A stretch of DNA of 64,000 nucleotides from Paenibacillus sp. Marseille-Q4541. Lineage in GTDB: Bacteria; Bacillota; Bacilli; Paenibacillales; Paenibacillaceae. The notes under the pieces are model-generated. The model had not been told where the DNA came from and made no database searches. It worked only from the letters and a program-made list of their open reading frames with translations. The stretch lies in contig NZ_JAGXCY010000008.1 in assembly GCF_018310695.1 (NCBI RefSeq), positions 123,218-187,217 on the forward strand, in the 5' to 3' direction. The stretch's first letter is position 1. The number at the start of each line of letters is the position of its first letter. Below, in pieces: positions 8,778 to 17,524 of the stretch. The position numbers and the translations under genes are program-made.

Positions 8778-8884
8778 GTTTCATACCTTCCCTTCCTGAT
8801 TCGGCGGCTTCTTAAAGATAACCGATCTTACTGAGGGGGATATGAAGGAAACCTTAAGTCTAGATTAAATCTAGGTTGTATATA

Positions 8885-8935
8885 AAAAAGGCACTCTGCA
8901 TCACCTATTTGGTTAGCAAAATGCCCGTTTTTTTA
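8885..8935 (-). terminator. Bidirectional-looking terminator after the RimJ/L-type acetyltransferase
   Basis: A bulged hairpin (GGCA / TGCC, TGC / GCA, ACC / GGT) flanked by A residues on the left and T residues on the right. On the minus strand it follows the gene ending at 8960. Confidence 0.6.
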
Positions 8936-8959
8936 ATATGTAAATAACGTAATTTGTAT

Positions 8960-9508
8960 CTATCGAAGCAGTTTCCACTCGCTTTGGAGCATACCGTATA
9001 CGGCATGATTTACATAACCGAGCGGTAGTTTTTCAGCCTGACGAACAATGCCTTCAAGGACAAATCCGAGTCTTTCCGGAATTCCACGGCTGCGATGGTT
9101 GCCTGTAGCACAGCGGATCTCAACCCGGTTCAAATCAAGATCCATAAGGGCATAATCGACCAGAGCGCGGCAAGCGGTGCTCATGATTCCCTGTCCCTCA
9201 TGACCTTTACCAAGCCAATATCCGATACCAACTGTACGATTATGCCAGTCAATTTCATGGAATCCGATGACGCCGGCAAGCTCATCTTTCACCCAAATTC
9301 CTGCTGTAAAGCCGCCATTGTCAGCCGCTTGGCGGATTGCATTTTTGATGAACTGAACAGAGTGTGTCTCTTCCGTTACATTATCCACCCAAGGCAGCCA
9401 TTCCCGAAGCCGCTCACGAGATTTATCCGTTAAGCTAAATAGAGCTCCTGTATGTTCCATGGAAAGGGGTTTTAATTCGATGTCATCATCGAGCTTGTAA
9501 GCAAACAT
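8960..9508 (-). CDS. RimJ/RimL-type GNAT acetyltransferase
   Basis: 182 residues resembling enzymes that acetylate N-termini of ribosomal proteins (RimL; B. subtilis YdaF). The fold is complete: an N-terminal LKPL strand, the GFHEID strand, the acetyl-CoA loop GHEGQGIMS around residues 102-110, and the C-terminal HRSRGIPERLGFVLEG segment, close to the family N-x-x-S-x-x-x-x-E-K-x-G-F signature although NHRSRGIPERLGF has R and P in place of usual residues. The ATG at 9508 was preferred over an in-frame TTG two codons earlier because AAGGAAGG lies seven bases upstream. The real substrate may differ. Confidence 0.82.
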   Translation of the reverse strand: MFAYKLDDDIELKPLSMEHTGALFSLTDKSRERLREWLPWVDNVTEETHSVQFIKNAIRQAADNGGFTAGIWVKDELAGVIGFHEIDWHNRTVGIGYWLGKGHEGQGIMSTACRALVDYALMDLDLNRVEIRCATGNHRSRGIPERLGFVLEGIVRQAEKLPLGYVNHAVYGMLQSEWKLLR

Positions 9509-9589
9509 AATCAAACCTTCCTTCTAAATAGAATCATAGAATTAAAAAGTAAGAACATATATGAATAAAACCTGATTATGGAAGATGAA

Positions 9590-9844
9590 TCAACGAGACA
9601 ACTTGATGTTTTTCTCCAGAGCATAGATATCCTCTTCAAGGGAGACCATACGCTGATTAACCATAACACGACAGTCACCTAAAGCCTGATTGTAAACATA
9701 AGGGGAGAGCTCTGTCATAAAAAAATCGAGAACTCCGTCCGCAGCCAGATCGCCGATTGTTTCTCCGCGCTCCGTTTCAAAATACGCCTGAATCAGTCTA
9801 ATCATCTGATCCTTTTGTTCTTTGGGCAGCTTCATTGGTTTCAT
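9590..9844 (-). CDS. DUF2164 family protein
   Basis: An 84-residue soluble, helical, charged protein. The core K-L-P-K-E-Q-K-x-x-M-I-x-x-I-Q-x-Y-F-x-x-E-R-G-E-x-I-G followed by L-D-F-F and Y-N-x-A-x-x-D matches the uncharacterised DUF2164 family found across Bacillota and Proteobacteria. No function is established for the family. AAAGGAG precedes the ATG by about eight bases. It is transcribed in the same direction as the acetyltransferase 80 bases downstream, so the two could share a transcript. Confidence 0.75.
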   Translation of the reverse strand: MKPMKLPKEQKDQMIRLIQAYFETERGETIGDLAADGVLDFFMTELSPYVYNQALGDCRVMVNQRMVSLEEDIYALEKNIKLSR

Positions 9845-10099
9845 AACTAATACTCCTTTAACACCTCATTTTCCTTCATGCTACCTTATATTGGACCTGT
9901 CGTCAAAAGGCTTAGGACGCTGTGACCGTACCTATTTAATGAGATCAAAAGCACATCGATTTGCACACTTTCGCATACGTAAGGTTAGCCGCACAATATA
10001 AATGGGAATGATGGAAAGAGAGAGATTATTGATGTACACAGACTTGTAAAAAAGAGTAGCATGACAGCCGGACACCTTTACTCACTTAACCCTAAATCA

Positions 10100-10128
10100 T
10101 TGCTCAATATCGCCTGAAAAGGTATATT
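10100..10128 (+). promoter_or_regulatory. Probable sigma-A promoter of glnS
   Basis: TTGCTC at 10100-10105 and TATATT at 10123-10128 are separated by 17 bases, 57 bases upstream of the glnS ATG. The rest of the 9845-10099 spacer shows nothing further that could be assigned. Confidence 0.55.
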
Positions 10129-10184
10129 AATAGAAAGTGTTTTTTGACCAAACGATATTATTACGTAAAGAAAGGTTGATCATC

Positions 10185-11888
10185 ATGGAGAAGCCGTTAA
10201 CACCCTCCAATTTCATAAAAAATGTGATCTCTGAAGATCTCCGTACAGGAAAAGTAAAAAAAGTGGTGACCCGGTTTCCTCCGGAGCCCAATGGTTACCT
10301 TCATATTGGACATGCCAAAGCAATTTGGATTAACTTCGCACTGGCCGAAGAATTTGGTGGTACGACCAATCTTCGTTTTGATGATACGAATCCGGCTAAG
10401 GAAGATATGGAATATGTTAATTCCATCCGTGAGGATGTAAAATGGCTCGGCTATGAATGGAATGAGAATCCGTTCGCATCGGACTATTTTGAAGAAATGT
10501 ACAACCGGGCAGTCATCCTTATCAAAAAAGGACTTGCTTATGTGGATGATTCCAGTCCGGATCAAATTCGCGAAATGCGCGGTACCTTGAAAGAACCGGG
10601 TACTAACAGCCCATATCGCGATCGCAGCGTGGAAGAGAACCTGGATCTGTTCACTCGTATGCGTAACGGGGAGTTCAAAGATGGAGAGCGTGTACTCCGC
10701 GCCAAAATCAACATGGCATCGCCGAATATTAACCTTCGTGATCCGATCATTTACCGTATCGCACATCTGTCTCACCACAACACAGGTGATAAGTGGTGCA
10801 TCTACCCGATGTATACGTTCGCTCACCCTGTGGAAGATGCGATTGAGGGTATTACCCATTCCCTTTGCTCCCTGGAGTTTGAGGACCAACGTCCTTTTTA
10901 TGACTGGGTTATTGAGCATTGCGAACTCGATGCTGAGCCGCACCAATATGAATTTGGACGTTTGAATCTTGCTCAAACGGTAACAAGTAAACGGAAACTA
11001 AAGCTCCTTGTAGACGAGAATCATGTAGATGGTTGGGACGATCCGCGGATGCCGACAATCTCTGGTCTTCGTCGTCGCGGTTATACGCCAGAAGCGCTTC
11101 GTGAGTTTGTCTATGAGACAGGTATTTCGAAGAGCCAAGGGCTGGTTGATCTGCAAATGCTGGAGCATTTTATCAGAGAAGATCTGAAGCTGAAGGCGCC
11201 GCGTACGATGGCTGTACTTGATCCGATCAAAGTGGTAATTACCAACTATCCAGAAGGTCAAGTCGAAATGCTGGAAGCAGAGAACAATCAAGAGAACGAG
11301 GAAATGGGTAAACGCGAGATTCCTTTCTCCCGTGAAATCTATATTGAGCGTGAAGATTTTATGGAGAATCCGCCAAGCAAATACTTCCGATTGTTCCCTG
11401 GGAACGAAGTTCGCTTGAAACATGCTTATTTTATCAAATGTAACGATGTCATTAAGGACGAAGAGGGTAACATTGTGGAGATCCACTGTACCTATGATCC
11501 AGAGACGAAGAGTGGTTCCGGCTTTACTGGCCGTAAAGTGAAGGGAACGATTCACTGGGTGGAAGCAAGCCAAGCCATTCCTGCTGAATTCCGTTTGTTT
11601 GAACCACTTATTAATAAAGAAGAACCGGAAAGCGACAATGAGCTTGAAGAAGACAAGGAAGCTTCGGAACCTGTAGAGAAATCCTTCCTTGATGAACTGA
11701 ATCCGAACTCGCTCACGATCATTCACGGCTTTGTAGAGCCGAACATGAAGGATGCTCAACCTCAAGACAAGTTCCAATTTTTCCGTCATGGATACTTTAA
11801 TGTGGATCCTAAGTATTCGAAACCAGGCAAACCGGTATTTAATCGGGTCGTATCACTGAAGAGTTCTTTCCATTTGCCAAAAGCGTAA
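10185..11888 (+). CDS. glnS: Glutaminyl-tRNA synthetase
   Basis: A 567-residue class I aminoacyl-tRNA synthetase that charges tRNA-Gln with glutamine. The [15 protein letters not shown] signature puts HIGH at residues 40-43, and the KMSKS-equivalent VTSKR is at 266-270, followed by the catalytic-core end and the two anticodon-binding beta-barrels. An acidic low-complexity insert (about residues 472-497, many E and D) interrupts the distal barrel. There is no C-terminal YqeY domain, unlike some Gram-positive GlnRS. The ATG at 10185 was chosen over an upstream in-frame ATG for the AAAGGTTG site and the family-like N-terminus. Many Bacillota lack GlnRS and make Gln-tRNA with GatCAB. Confidence 0.95.
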   Translation: MEKPLTPSNFIKNVISEDLRTGKVKKVVTRFPPEPNGYLHIGHAKAIWINFALAEEFGGTTNLRFDDTNPAKEDMEYVNSIREDVKWLGYEWNENPFASDYFEEMYNRAVILIKKGLAYVDDSSPDQIREMRGTLKEPGTNSPYRDRSVEENLDLFTRMRNGEFKDGERVLRAKINMASPNINLRDPIIYRIAHLSHHNTGDKWCIYPMYTFAHPVEDAIEGITHSLCSLEFEDQRPFYDWVIEHCELDAEPHQYEFGRLNLAQTVTSKRKLKLLVDENHVDGWDDPRMPTISGLRRRGYTPEALREFVYETGISKSQGLVDLQMLEHFIREDLKLKAPRTMAVLDPIKVVITNYPEGQVEMLEAENNQENEEMGKREIPFSREIYIEREDFMENPPSKYFRLFPGNEVRLKHAYFIKCNDVIKDEEGNIVEIHCTYDPETKSGSGFTGRKVKGTIHWVEASQAIPAEFRLFEPLINKEEPESDNELEEDKEASEPVEKSFLDELNPNSLTIIHGFVEPNMKDAQPQDKFQFFRHGYFNVDPKYSKPGKPVFNRVVSLKSSFHLPKA

Positions 11889-11906
11889 GAAAATAGATGT
11901 TTTTCC

Positions 11907-11938
11907 CCCTGCTCAGTTACGATAGAGCAGGGTTTTTT
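11907..11938 (+). terminator. Intrinsic terminator after glnS
   Basis: Perfect eight-base stem CCCTGCTC / GAGCAGGG followed by six T residues. Confidence 0.9.
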
Positions 11939-11947
11939 GTTTAAGGT

Positions 11948-12913
11948 TTAGCCCTCTTCTTTACCGCGTTCATACTTTACGTCAAGTTCAGCCAAAATGT
12001 CTCGGATGGCTGCTACCAGTGCAGGTGAGTCCTTTACGCTTATGTCCTTGCCTAGGCTAATAAAAAAATTAGCGAAATAAGGTAAATCATTTCTCTGAAT
12101 TAGACCCTCTATCCAGCCTGTCCGATCTTCCCTGATATGGAGCATAGGCTCAGACCATGGTTCAGCTTCACATCTTTCAACTCCCCTTCCAGTTAGATCT
12201 GCAAGGATAGGGACAGAATTCCCTGTAATTTTGGAGTTATCCATTTCTTTTTGAATAGTAGTGAGAATTTGGTTCGGATTTTTTGGCTGAGGTAGTGAAG
12301 GGGTAACGAACTTCATCTGGTCACAGCGAAATACACGAATAGTTTGTTTCTCGAAACAGTAGGCAGAACAGTACCAAAGTCCGTTTCTGGCATAGATTCT
12401 TTGAGGCAGTATTTCACGTGTGGAACACCCGGTTTGCGATTGATATTCCACATGCAATATTTTTTGGTAAATCGCTGCATCAAGTAAAAGAGCCAGGTAG
12501 GGTAGATGAGCTGTTCGTTTAGGTGTGATAAAATCGACCCTATTTTTCATTTGATCAATACGATCCCGCGTATCCTGCGGCATGAAGTTATAAAATTTAC
12601 CTAAAGCAGAAACCGTTTCTGCCTCAAATGGCAGGGAATCATAGTGACGAAGGGCGTGGACGGCAAAAAAGATTGCAACGGCCTCTTCCTCGGAAAAAGC
12701 AATGGGGGGCAGCATCCGATCTTGTAACATACGGTAGCCACCGTGCGGTCCTACTTCGGAATAAAGAGGAACCCCAAGTTCACTCAGCTCTTGCAGATCC
12801 CGAAGAATCGTTCGTTTGGATACACCGAATTCATCAGCAAGCTCTCTTACTGTGAAAGTACGCTTCTGGTTTACGGTCAGCATTAATTCCAGTAGTCTTT
12901 TGGATTTGGACAT
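11948..12913 (-). CDS. YafY-type HTH/WYL-domain transcriptional regulator
   Basis: 321 residues. An N-terminal DeoR-like winged helix-turn-helix (about 1-60, FTVRELADEFGVSKRTILRDLQEL), a linker ending in a GGYRM segment, then a WYL sensor domain (about 130-220, with GLWYCSAYCFEKQTIRVFRCDQM) and a C-terminal WCX-type extension. Proteins of this type bind DNA and respond to ligands or nucleic acids. It is divergent from an alpha/beta hydrolase across a 101-base spacer, so it probably controls that gene and itself. The ATG is preceded by AGAGG on the minus strand. Confidence 0.85.
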   Translation of the reverse strand: MSKSKRLLELMLTVNQKRTFTVRELADEFGVSKRTILRDLQELSELGVPLYSEVGPHGGYRMLQDRMLPPIAFSEEEAVAIFFAVHALRHYDSLPFEAETVSALGKFYNFMPQDTRDRIDQMKNRVDFITPKRTAHLPYLALLLDAAIYQKILHVEYQSQTGCSTREILPQRIYARNGLWYCSAYCFEKQTIRVFRCDQMKFVTPSLPQPKNPNQILTTIQKEMDNSKITGNSVPILADLTGRGVERCEAEPWSEPMLHIREDRTGWIEGLIQRNDLPYFANFFISLGKDISVKDSPALVAAIRDILAELDVKYERGKEEG

Positions 12914-12938
12914 AAACGAACCTCTATTTTCTTAATAA

Positions 12939-12953
12939 TGACTATTTCTGTCA
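12939..12953. promoter_or_regulatory. Candidate operator between the WYL regulator and the hydrolase
   Basis: TGAC-N7-GTCA, a perfect inverted repeat centred in the divergent spacer, flanked by AATAA and ATTAT. DeoR/YafY-type regulators often bind TGAC-type inverted repeats. The assignment is by position and symmetry only. Confidence 0.4.
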
Positions 12954-13014
12954 CTATTATCTGTTATTTTGTAGATAAGAACCAGAACAATGATGAAACG
13001 GGAGGAGATAAGAT

Positions 13015-13839
13015 ATGTTTCAATTTAAAGAGAATCAGAGGGTCACGAGAAAGTATTTTCAGTCAGGTCCATTGCAGCTCTCCTACCTGGACTACGGAGG
13101 TGAGGGAAGTAATGTGCTTCTTATGCTTCATGGTCATATGGGAGATGCCAAAACGTTCTCTGAGCTAGCTCCTCGGTTAAAAGGATGGCGTGTGCTATCC
13201 CTCGACCAGCGGGGTCATGGATGGAGTGATCATCCTTCGGACAGAGATTATACAAGAGAAAGTTATCTACAGGATATATACCGTTTTATTCAGAGTGAGT
13301 TACATGGGCAGCAGGTCACGATTCTTGGTCATTCGCTTGGAGGAGCAAATGCATACCAGTTTGCAGCAAAATATCCTGAACTCGTACAGGCTTTAGTGAT
13401 AGAAGACATCGGGGTAATCATAAACAGCGACATGTCATTTACGGAGACCCTCCCGAATCATGCCGGTTCTTTAAAACAACTACGAGATTTGCTTACGAAG
13501 AGTGGAGTGAAGAGCATGGACTACTTCATGGAGAGTATATTTGAAGATGAAACCGGATGGGGATTTCGAACTGATTTGAGGGGAATAACGACCTCTGTGC
13601 AGCATATTAACGGAGATTGGTGGAAAGATTGGATGACCTCGATCTGCCCTTCATTACTGATTCATGGAGGCAAAAGTTTTGTGTTGGATAAAGATCAGGC
13701 AGAGCTTATGGCAGAGCGCAGGGCCAATACCAAGCTTGCTCATTTTGAGGGATGCGGGCATGGGGTTCATCTGGATGACCCGGAGGGTTATTATGTTACG
13801 GTGGCAGCATTCTTAGAAGAAGTATTGGCTCAGAGATAA
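13015..13839 (+). CDS. Alpha/beta hydrolase
   Basis: A 274-residue cytoplasmic alpha/beta-fold hydrolase. The HGHMGD oxyanion region comes early, the nucleophile elbow is G-H-S-L-G-G with Ser107, and the catalytic His is probably His249 in the EGCGHGVH segment; the acid is likely an Asp in the preceding strand. Substrate unknown (esterase, haloperoxidase-like or lactonase). GGGAGGAG precedes the ATG. It is divergently paired with the WYL regulator, which suggests an inducible catabolic or detoxifying role. Confidence 0.85.
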   Translation: MFQFKENQRVTRKYFQSGPLQLSYLDYGGEGSNVLLMLHGHMGDAKTFSELAPRLKGWRVLSLDQRGHGWSDHPSDRDYTRESYLQDIYRFIQSELHGQQVTILGHSLGGANAYQFAAKYPELVQALVIEDIGVIINSDMSFTETLPNHAGSLKQLRDLLTKSGVKSMDYFMESIFEDETGWGFRTDLRGITTSVQHINGDWWKDWMTSICPSLLIHGGKSFVLDKDQAELMAERRANTKLAHFEGCGHGVHLDDPEGYYVTVAAFLEEVLAQR

Positions 13840-13855
13840 AGAGAGGCATCATCAT

Positions 13856-13903
13856 AAAAGGCTGGAGCAGGATGAAGAGTATTCATCCTGCTCCAGCCTT
13901 TTA
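13856..13903. terminator. Strong bidirectional terminator between convergent genes
   Basis: A perfect stem of about 20 bases (left arm ending GGATGAA, right arm starting TTCATCC) with AAAA on the left and TTTT on the right. It serves the hydrolase on the plus strand and the MFS gene on the minus strand. Confidence 0.95.
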
Positions 13904-13923
13904 TCATTGGAAAGCAAAATACT

Positions 13924-15129
13924 TTATGAACTGGATTTCACCTTGTAACTAGAAGGAAGTGGAGGCTGGTAACCATACCTGCGCACAATGTAGTACATGA
14001 TCCCGAAACCGATGGACCCGACTGCCGACATGAGTACACCAAACTGATACATGACGGATGCCCCGAAGTTCTGGAACATAAAGCCGCCGAATATCCCGGC
14101 AATGACTCCTGAAACCCCACTCCAGGAAAGCGTGTAGAGTGCCTGACCGGATGAGCGGTAAGGTCTTGGAATGAAGAGCATCGTAAGCTGAGTTCCTACA
14201 TAAAAATATCCCCCGAACGTAACCGAATGCAGCAATTGAATAAAGGCAATCTGCATTGGGGTTGTCGCCTGTGCCATGAGTTCCCACCGTAGCACGAAGA
14301 GCAGACTGACAATCGCCAGACAAGCAAGCATAACCGTCATTTTTCGTTTCAAAAAACGGTCAAATAGTAGAAATACACCAATCTCTAGAATAGAGGACAT
14401 AAAGACAGCGAGACCTACCATTTGTTTGCTTCCGCCAAGTTCTGTAATGTACAGGGATACAAACGAACTGTTCATTGCATTAGGAACGGATACGAGAATG
14501 CCCAGCACAATAAAAGTCATAAAATAGGGATTTAGTATAACTTGCGAAAATCCCCGTATCGTAACAATAGGTGCATCTGATGACCGCTCGAGTTTCGGTA
14601 GAAGCAGAGCAAAACCAAAGGAGACAATGAGCAGGATGCTAAAGACAAGGGAGATTCGGGAATCGCCAAGTCGATCCATGATAGGTCCTACAGAAATAGC
14701 AGTGAAAGCCCAGCCCATTGAACCCCATAGGCGGAAGGAACCGAATTTATGCGGTGTTCCGTCAATATAAGTCAGAATCATACTATTCGTTTGCGCAAAT
14801 AAAGGACTTTGAAAGAAATAGAAAAAAATCATCATTGTAAAAATAAAACTATAACTTTGTGTGAGAAATACAGCCTGAACCAACAACAATGTGCCTGCCA
14901 ACATAAAAAGTACTGTTTTACGGATGTTTTGAGTTCGGTCACTCATATAACCCCAGAAAGGGTTAGCGAACAGAGAAACAAAAGGACCAATGGCCATCAA
15001 AGTACCAATCTCGATTTTGGTCAAGCCGATTTCTTGAAGATAGATGGAAAAAAAGCTGGTAAAGACGGCAATAGCTCCATAGACAAAAAAATTATACAGC
15101 TTTAGCTGCGAAAAAGAGGACGTACGCAA
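13924..15129 (-). CDS. MFS transporter (MFS_1-like / YwbF-like)
   Basis: About 401 residues with twelve hydrophobic segments; the family resembles B. subtilis YwbF and other LacY/nucleoside-symporter-like permeases. The MFS loop motif appears as NPFWGYMSDRTQNIRK after the second helix. Substrate unknown. The frame extends upstream to a GTG at 15204 that has no ribosome site and would add about 25 polar residues; the TTG at 15129 has GAAAGGA eleven bases before it and places the start just ahead of the first membrane helix, so it is preferred. Monocistronic and convergent with the hydrolase. Confidence 0.78.
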   Translation of the reverse strand: MRTSSFSQLKLYNFFVYGAIAVFTSFFSIYLQEIGLTKIEIGTLMAIGPFVSLFANPFWGYMSDRTQNIRKTVLFMLAGTLLLVQAVFLTQSYSFIFTMMIFFYFFQSPLFAQTNSMILTYIDGTPHKFGSFRLWGSMGWAFTAISVGPIMDRLGDSRISLVFSILLIVSFGFALLLPKLERSSDAPIVTIRGFSQVILNPYFMTFIVLGILVSVPNAMNSSFVSLYITELGGSKQMVGLAVFMSSILEIGVFLLFDRFLKRKMTVMLACLAIVSLLFVLRWELMAQATTPMQIAFIQLLHSVTFGGYFYVGTQLTMLFIPRPYRSSGQALYTLSWSGVSGVIAGIFGGFMFQNFGASVMYQFGVLMSAVGSIGFGIMYYIVRRYGYQPPLPSSYKVKSSS

Positions 15130-15337
15130 AGGTAGGCCATTCCTTTCAAGTGGATCTTCTACTGATCCGGCTGTGTAGTTTACGTTTTGTTTACACTTTA
15201 GCACGTATATGTAAGGGGATACAATTTATTTTTATTCAAAGATATGTATTTATACGACAACAAGCAATGGGAAGAATGGAATAGTTTGTTATATATTATC
15301 ATAATGGGGAAGAGCAGATAAACAGAGAGTTGTGGAT

Positions 15338-15487
15338 ATGCTTGCTAATATTTCTGTAAGTTATGCAACAGAATACGAGCTGGAAGCCAGCTCGCATAGT
15401 TCTGCTGCTAGAATTGCAGCGATGTTTACCAATATGAACACAAGAGAAGATTTTAAGTGGGTCAAAGAAATATACGCTTGTGATTAA
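15338..15487 (+). CDS. Possible very short ORF of unknown function
   Basis: 49 codons starting with ATG, with GAGAG about ten bases upstream. The peptide has no recognisable family and the coding evidence is weak. A perfect hairpin GAGCTGG-AAG-CCAGCTC lies inside it. It may be a gene remnant or chance. It occupies most of the gap between the MFS gene and the oxidoreductase. Confidence 0.15.
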   Translation: MLANISVSYATEYELEASSHSSAARIAAMFTNMNTREDFKWVKEIYACD

Positions 15488-15502
15488 AGGTGAATTTAAT
15501 CA

Positions 15503-16099
15503 TTAATTTCGTGTGAACACGCCGCTTATCGTTTGTTTCAATTGCTGTAATAGTTCACTTTTCCGATCATCAGATAGGTCATCCATACTGCCGAGGAGCA
15601 GGTGATCCGCAGGCTGAATGCCGACAAACTCCAAAATTCCTTTTTGAGTGGTAAGCTTCAGTGCAGAGGACATTCCGATTTGATCATAATACGAGCCTTC
15701 GGAGCCATGAGTATTAATGACTAAGCTTTGTTTGCCTTGAAGCATACGGATGATGTCTCCATCTTCACTGTAGGCATAGGCATATCCATAGGAAAAGACA
15801 CGGTCGATATAACCTTTCATAATGGCAGGCAGTCCCGCCCACCAGATCGGATAGATCATCGTAATCGTATCCGCAGCAGTAACCCACTTCTGTTCTTCCT
15901 GAACATCTTCTCCGGGAAGCTCTCCAGCGTAGCAAGCTTCCATTTCCTTACCAGTTAATGTAGGACTGAAATTTAGTTCATACAGATCACGAACAGTAAC
16001 TGTATCGCCCTCTTGAGATAAAGCTTGCTCAACTACTTCACAGATTTGGCGGTTAAAGCTATCCTTTACCGGATGAGCTAAAATAACGAGATGCTTCAT
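15503..16099 (-). CDS. NAD(P)H-dependent flavodoxin-like oxidoreductase
   Basis: A 198-residue protein of the Flavodoxin_2 family (MdaB/KefF/YwrO type), using FMN or FAD and NAD(P)H to reduce quinones or similar electrophiles by two electrons. Visible: the LAHPVKDSFN phosphate-binding loop at the N-terminus and the YPIWWAGLPAIMKGYIDRVFSYGYAY flavin/dimer segment around residues 84-109. The ATG at 16099 was chosen because AGGAGGAAAAGG lies just upstream; a longer in-frame start lacks a site. It precedes an aldo/keto reductase on the same strand, a common pairing in detoxification of reactive carbonyls and quinones. Confidence 0.87.
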   Translation of the reverse strand: MKHLVILAHPVKDSFNRQICEVVEQALSQEGDTVTVRDLYELNFSPTLTGKEMEACYAGELPGEDVQEEQKWVTAADTITMIYPIWWAGLPAIMKGYIDRVFSYGYAYAYSEDGDIIRMLQGKQSLVINTHGSEGSYYDQIGMSSALKLTTQKGILEFVGIQPADHLLLGSMDDLSDDRKSELLQQLKQTISGVFTRN

Positions 16100-16227
16100 A
16101 GTCCTTTTCCTCCTAAATTGCTGCATAATGAACCGGATATAAAAAAGCATGCCCTTAAAGACATGAACATCTTCCTATAAGGAGGATGGATTCAGGTTTC
16201 AAGGGCACGTAACATTGTAATCTAATA

Positions 16228-17061
16228 TTAAAAATTGAAATTGTCAGGGTCTGCACCCGTACGCTCGTCTTTGTTAAGAGCATTAATTGCATTCATATCT
16301 TCTGCAGACAACTCAAAGTCAAAAATCGCTGCATTTTCTTCAATCCGGCTTGGTGTAACAGATTTCGGAATCGTAATTGCGTCGTTTTGTAGATGCCAGC
16401 GTAAGATAACTTGAGCTACCGTCTTATTGTATTTGTCAGCAATCGCTTGGATCGAGGCATTGTCGAGCAATCTACCATTACCGAGTGGAGACCAGCCTTC
16501 AAAATAAATCCCTTTGGATTTACAGAAATCGCGAAGCGGTTCTTGTGTAAGAAGCGGGTGGAATTCCACTTGATTTACCGCAGGGACGATTTTTGCTTCG
16601 GACAATAGATCCTCCAGATGATGAATGTGGAAATTACATACGCCAATGGCACGGACTTTACCATCGTTATAGAGACGCTCCAATGCTTTCCACGTATCGT
16701 TATATTTGTCTTTCACCGGCCAGTGGATCAAATACAGATCAATATATTCGAGTCCGAGTTTCTCTAAACTAGTCTCGAAAGCGCGAATAGTAGAGTCATA
16801 GCCTTGATCGGCATTCCATACTTTTGTGGTGATGAATAGTTCTTCACGAGGCACGCCTGCATCCTTAATCGCTTTTCCAACGCTTTCCTCGTTTTTGTAA
16901 GCAGCAGCGGTGTCGATTGCACGATATCCATGCTGGAGTGCATGTTTAACAGCTGCGTAGGTTTCGTCTCCATCTTTAGCTTTCCATACCCCGAGTCCGA
17001 ACTGCGGCATTTTTACATCGTTGTTAAGCGTTACTGTATCTTGTAAATGAGTAATTGTCAT
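16228..17061 (-). CDS. Aldo/keto reductase (AKR5, YvgN/YtbE-like)
   Basis: A 277-residue monomeric TIM-barrel reductase using NADPH to reduce aldehydes and ketones such as methylglyoxal. The catalytic tetrad is intact: Asp50, Tyr55, Lys80 and His113 (DTAAAY, TTKVW, LIHWP). The C-terminal [13 protein letters not shown] segment binds the cofactor phosphate. The ATG at 17061 was chosen for the GGAGGG site and because the length then matches B. subtilis YvgN. A degraded second copy lies just upstream (17178-17421), so this is the surviving member of a former tandem pair. Confidence 0.92.
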   Translation of the reverse strand: MTITHLQDTVTLNNDVKMPQFGLGVWKAKDGDETYAAVKHALQHGYRAIDTAAAYKNEESVGKAIKDAGVPREELFITTKVWNADQGYDSTIRAFETSLEKLGLEYIDLYLIHWPVKDKYNDTWKALERLYNDGKVRAIGVCNFHIHHLEDLLSEAKIVPAVNQVEFHPLLTQEPLRDFCKSKGIYFEGWSPLGNGRLLDNASIQAIADKYNKTVAQVILRWHLQNDAITIPKSVTPSRIEENAAIFDFELSAEDMNAINALNKDERTGADPDNFNF

Positions 17062-17177
17062 GGATAATCCCTCCGTTAATATAAATCTATTCCTCACTAT
17101 TATTACACGCATGTGTGGTGGTTAACGCAGTATCTACAAAATTGTTTCATGCGCATACATATAAAAAGAGTAAATCC

Positions 17178-17421
17178 CTAGAAATCAAAGTTGTCGGGGT
17201 CTGAACCTGTTCTTTCATCTTTGTTCATCGTATCAATCTTCACGGCCTAACCTACACTTTCTTCTGGTATACCGCGGCGGTATCGATGCTACGGTAGCCT
17301 GTCTTGATCGCATGGGAGATAGTTGCTTCCGCTTCTTTGCCTTGTTGAGCTTTATAGACGCCTAGACCAAGCTACGGCATAGAAACTCCATTGTTTAATT
17401 AATGTTGTTTACTGCTTTCAT
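17178..17421 (-). pseudogene. Decayed aldo/keto reductase (N- and C-terminal remnants only)
   Basis: Reading the minus strand, the first about 50 residues of an AKR are recognisable (NGVSMP, then LGLGVYKAQQGKEAEATIS and GYRSIDTAAVY), followed at once by the family C-terminus NKDERTGSDPDNFDF. Damage seen: a stop codon replacing the residue after VSMP, a frameshift before that segment, a small deletion just after the catalytic Tyr, another stop, and loss of the central about 200 codons including the Lys and His of the tetrad. The old ATG with an AGGGGG ribosome site is still visible at 17419-17421. The C-terminus is very close to that of the intact neighbour. Confidence 0.85.
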
Positions 17422-17524
17422 GCTTCATACCCCCTGAAAGAAAAGTGATGAACAGACGCTTCCCTATTTATTTTAGACTTCTGTAATATGTGAAAGCAAG
17501 AGTGTCCTTGATTTTGAAGCAAAA

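Noticed and set aside
10197..11789. Long antisense open frames within glnS (259 and 263 codons)
   Set aside because: They mirror codon bias of the strongly supported glnS frame and show no family resemblance or start signal.
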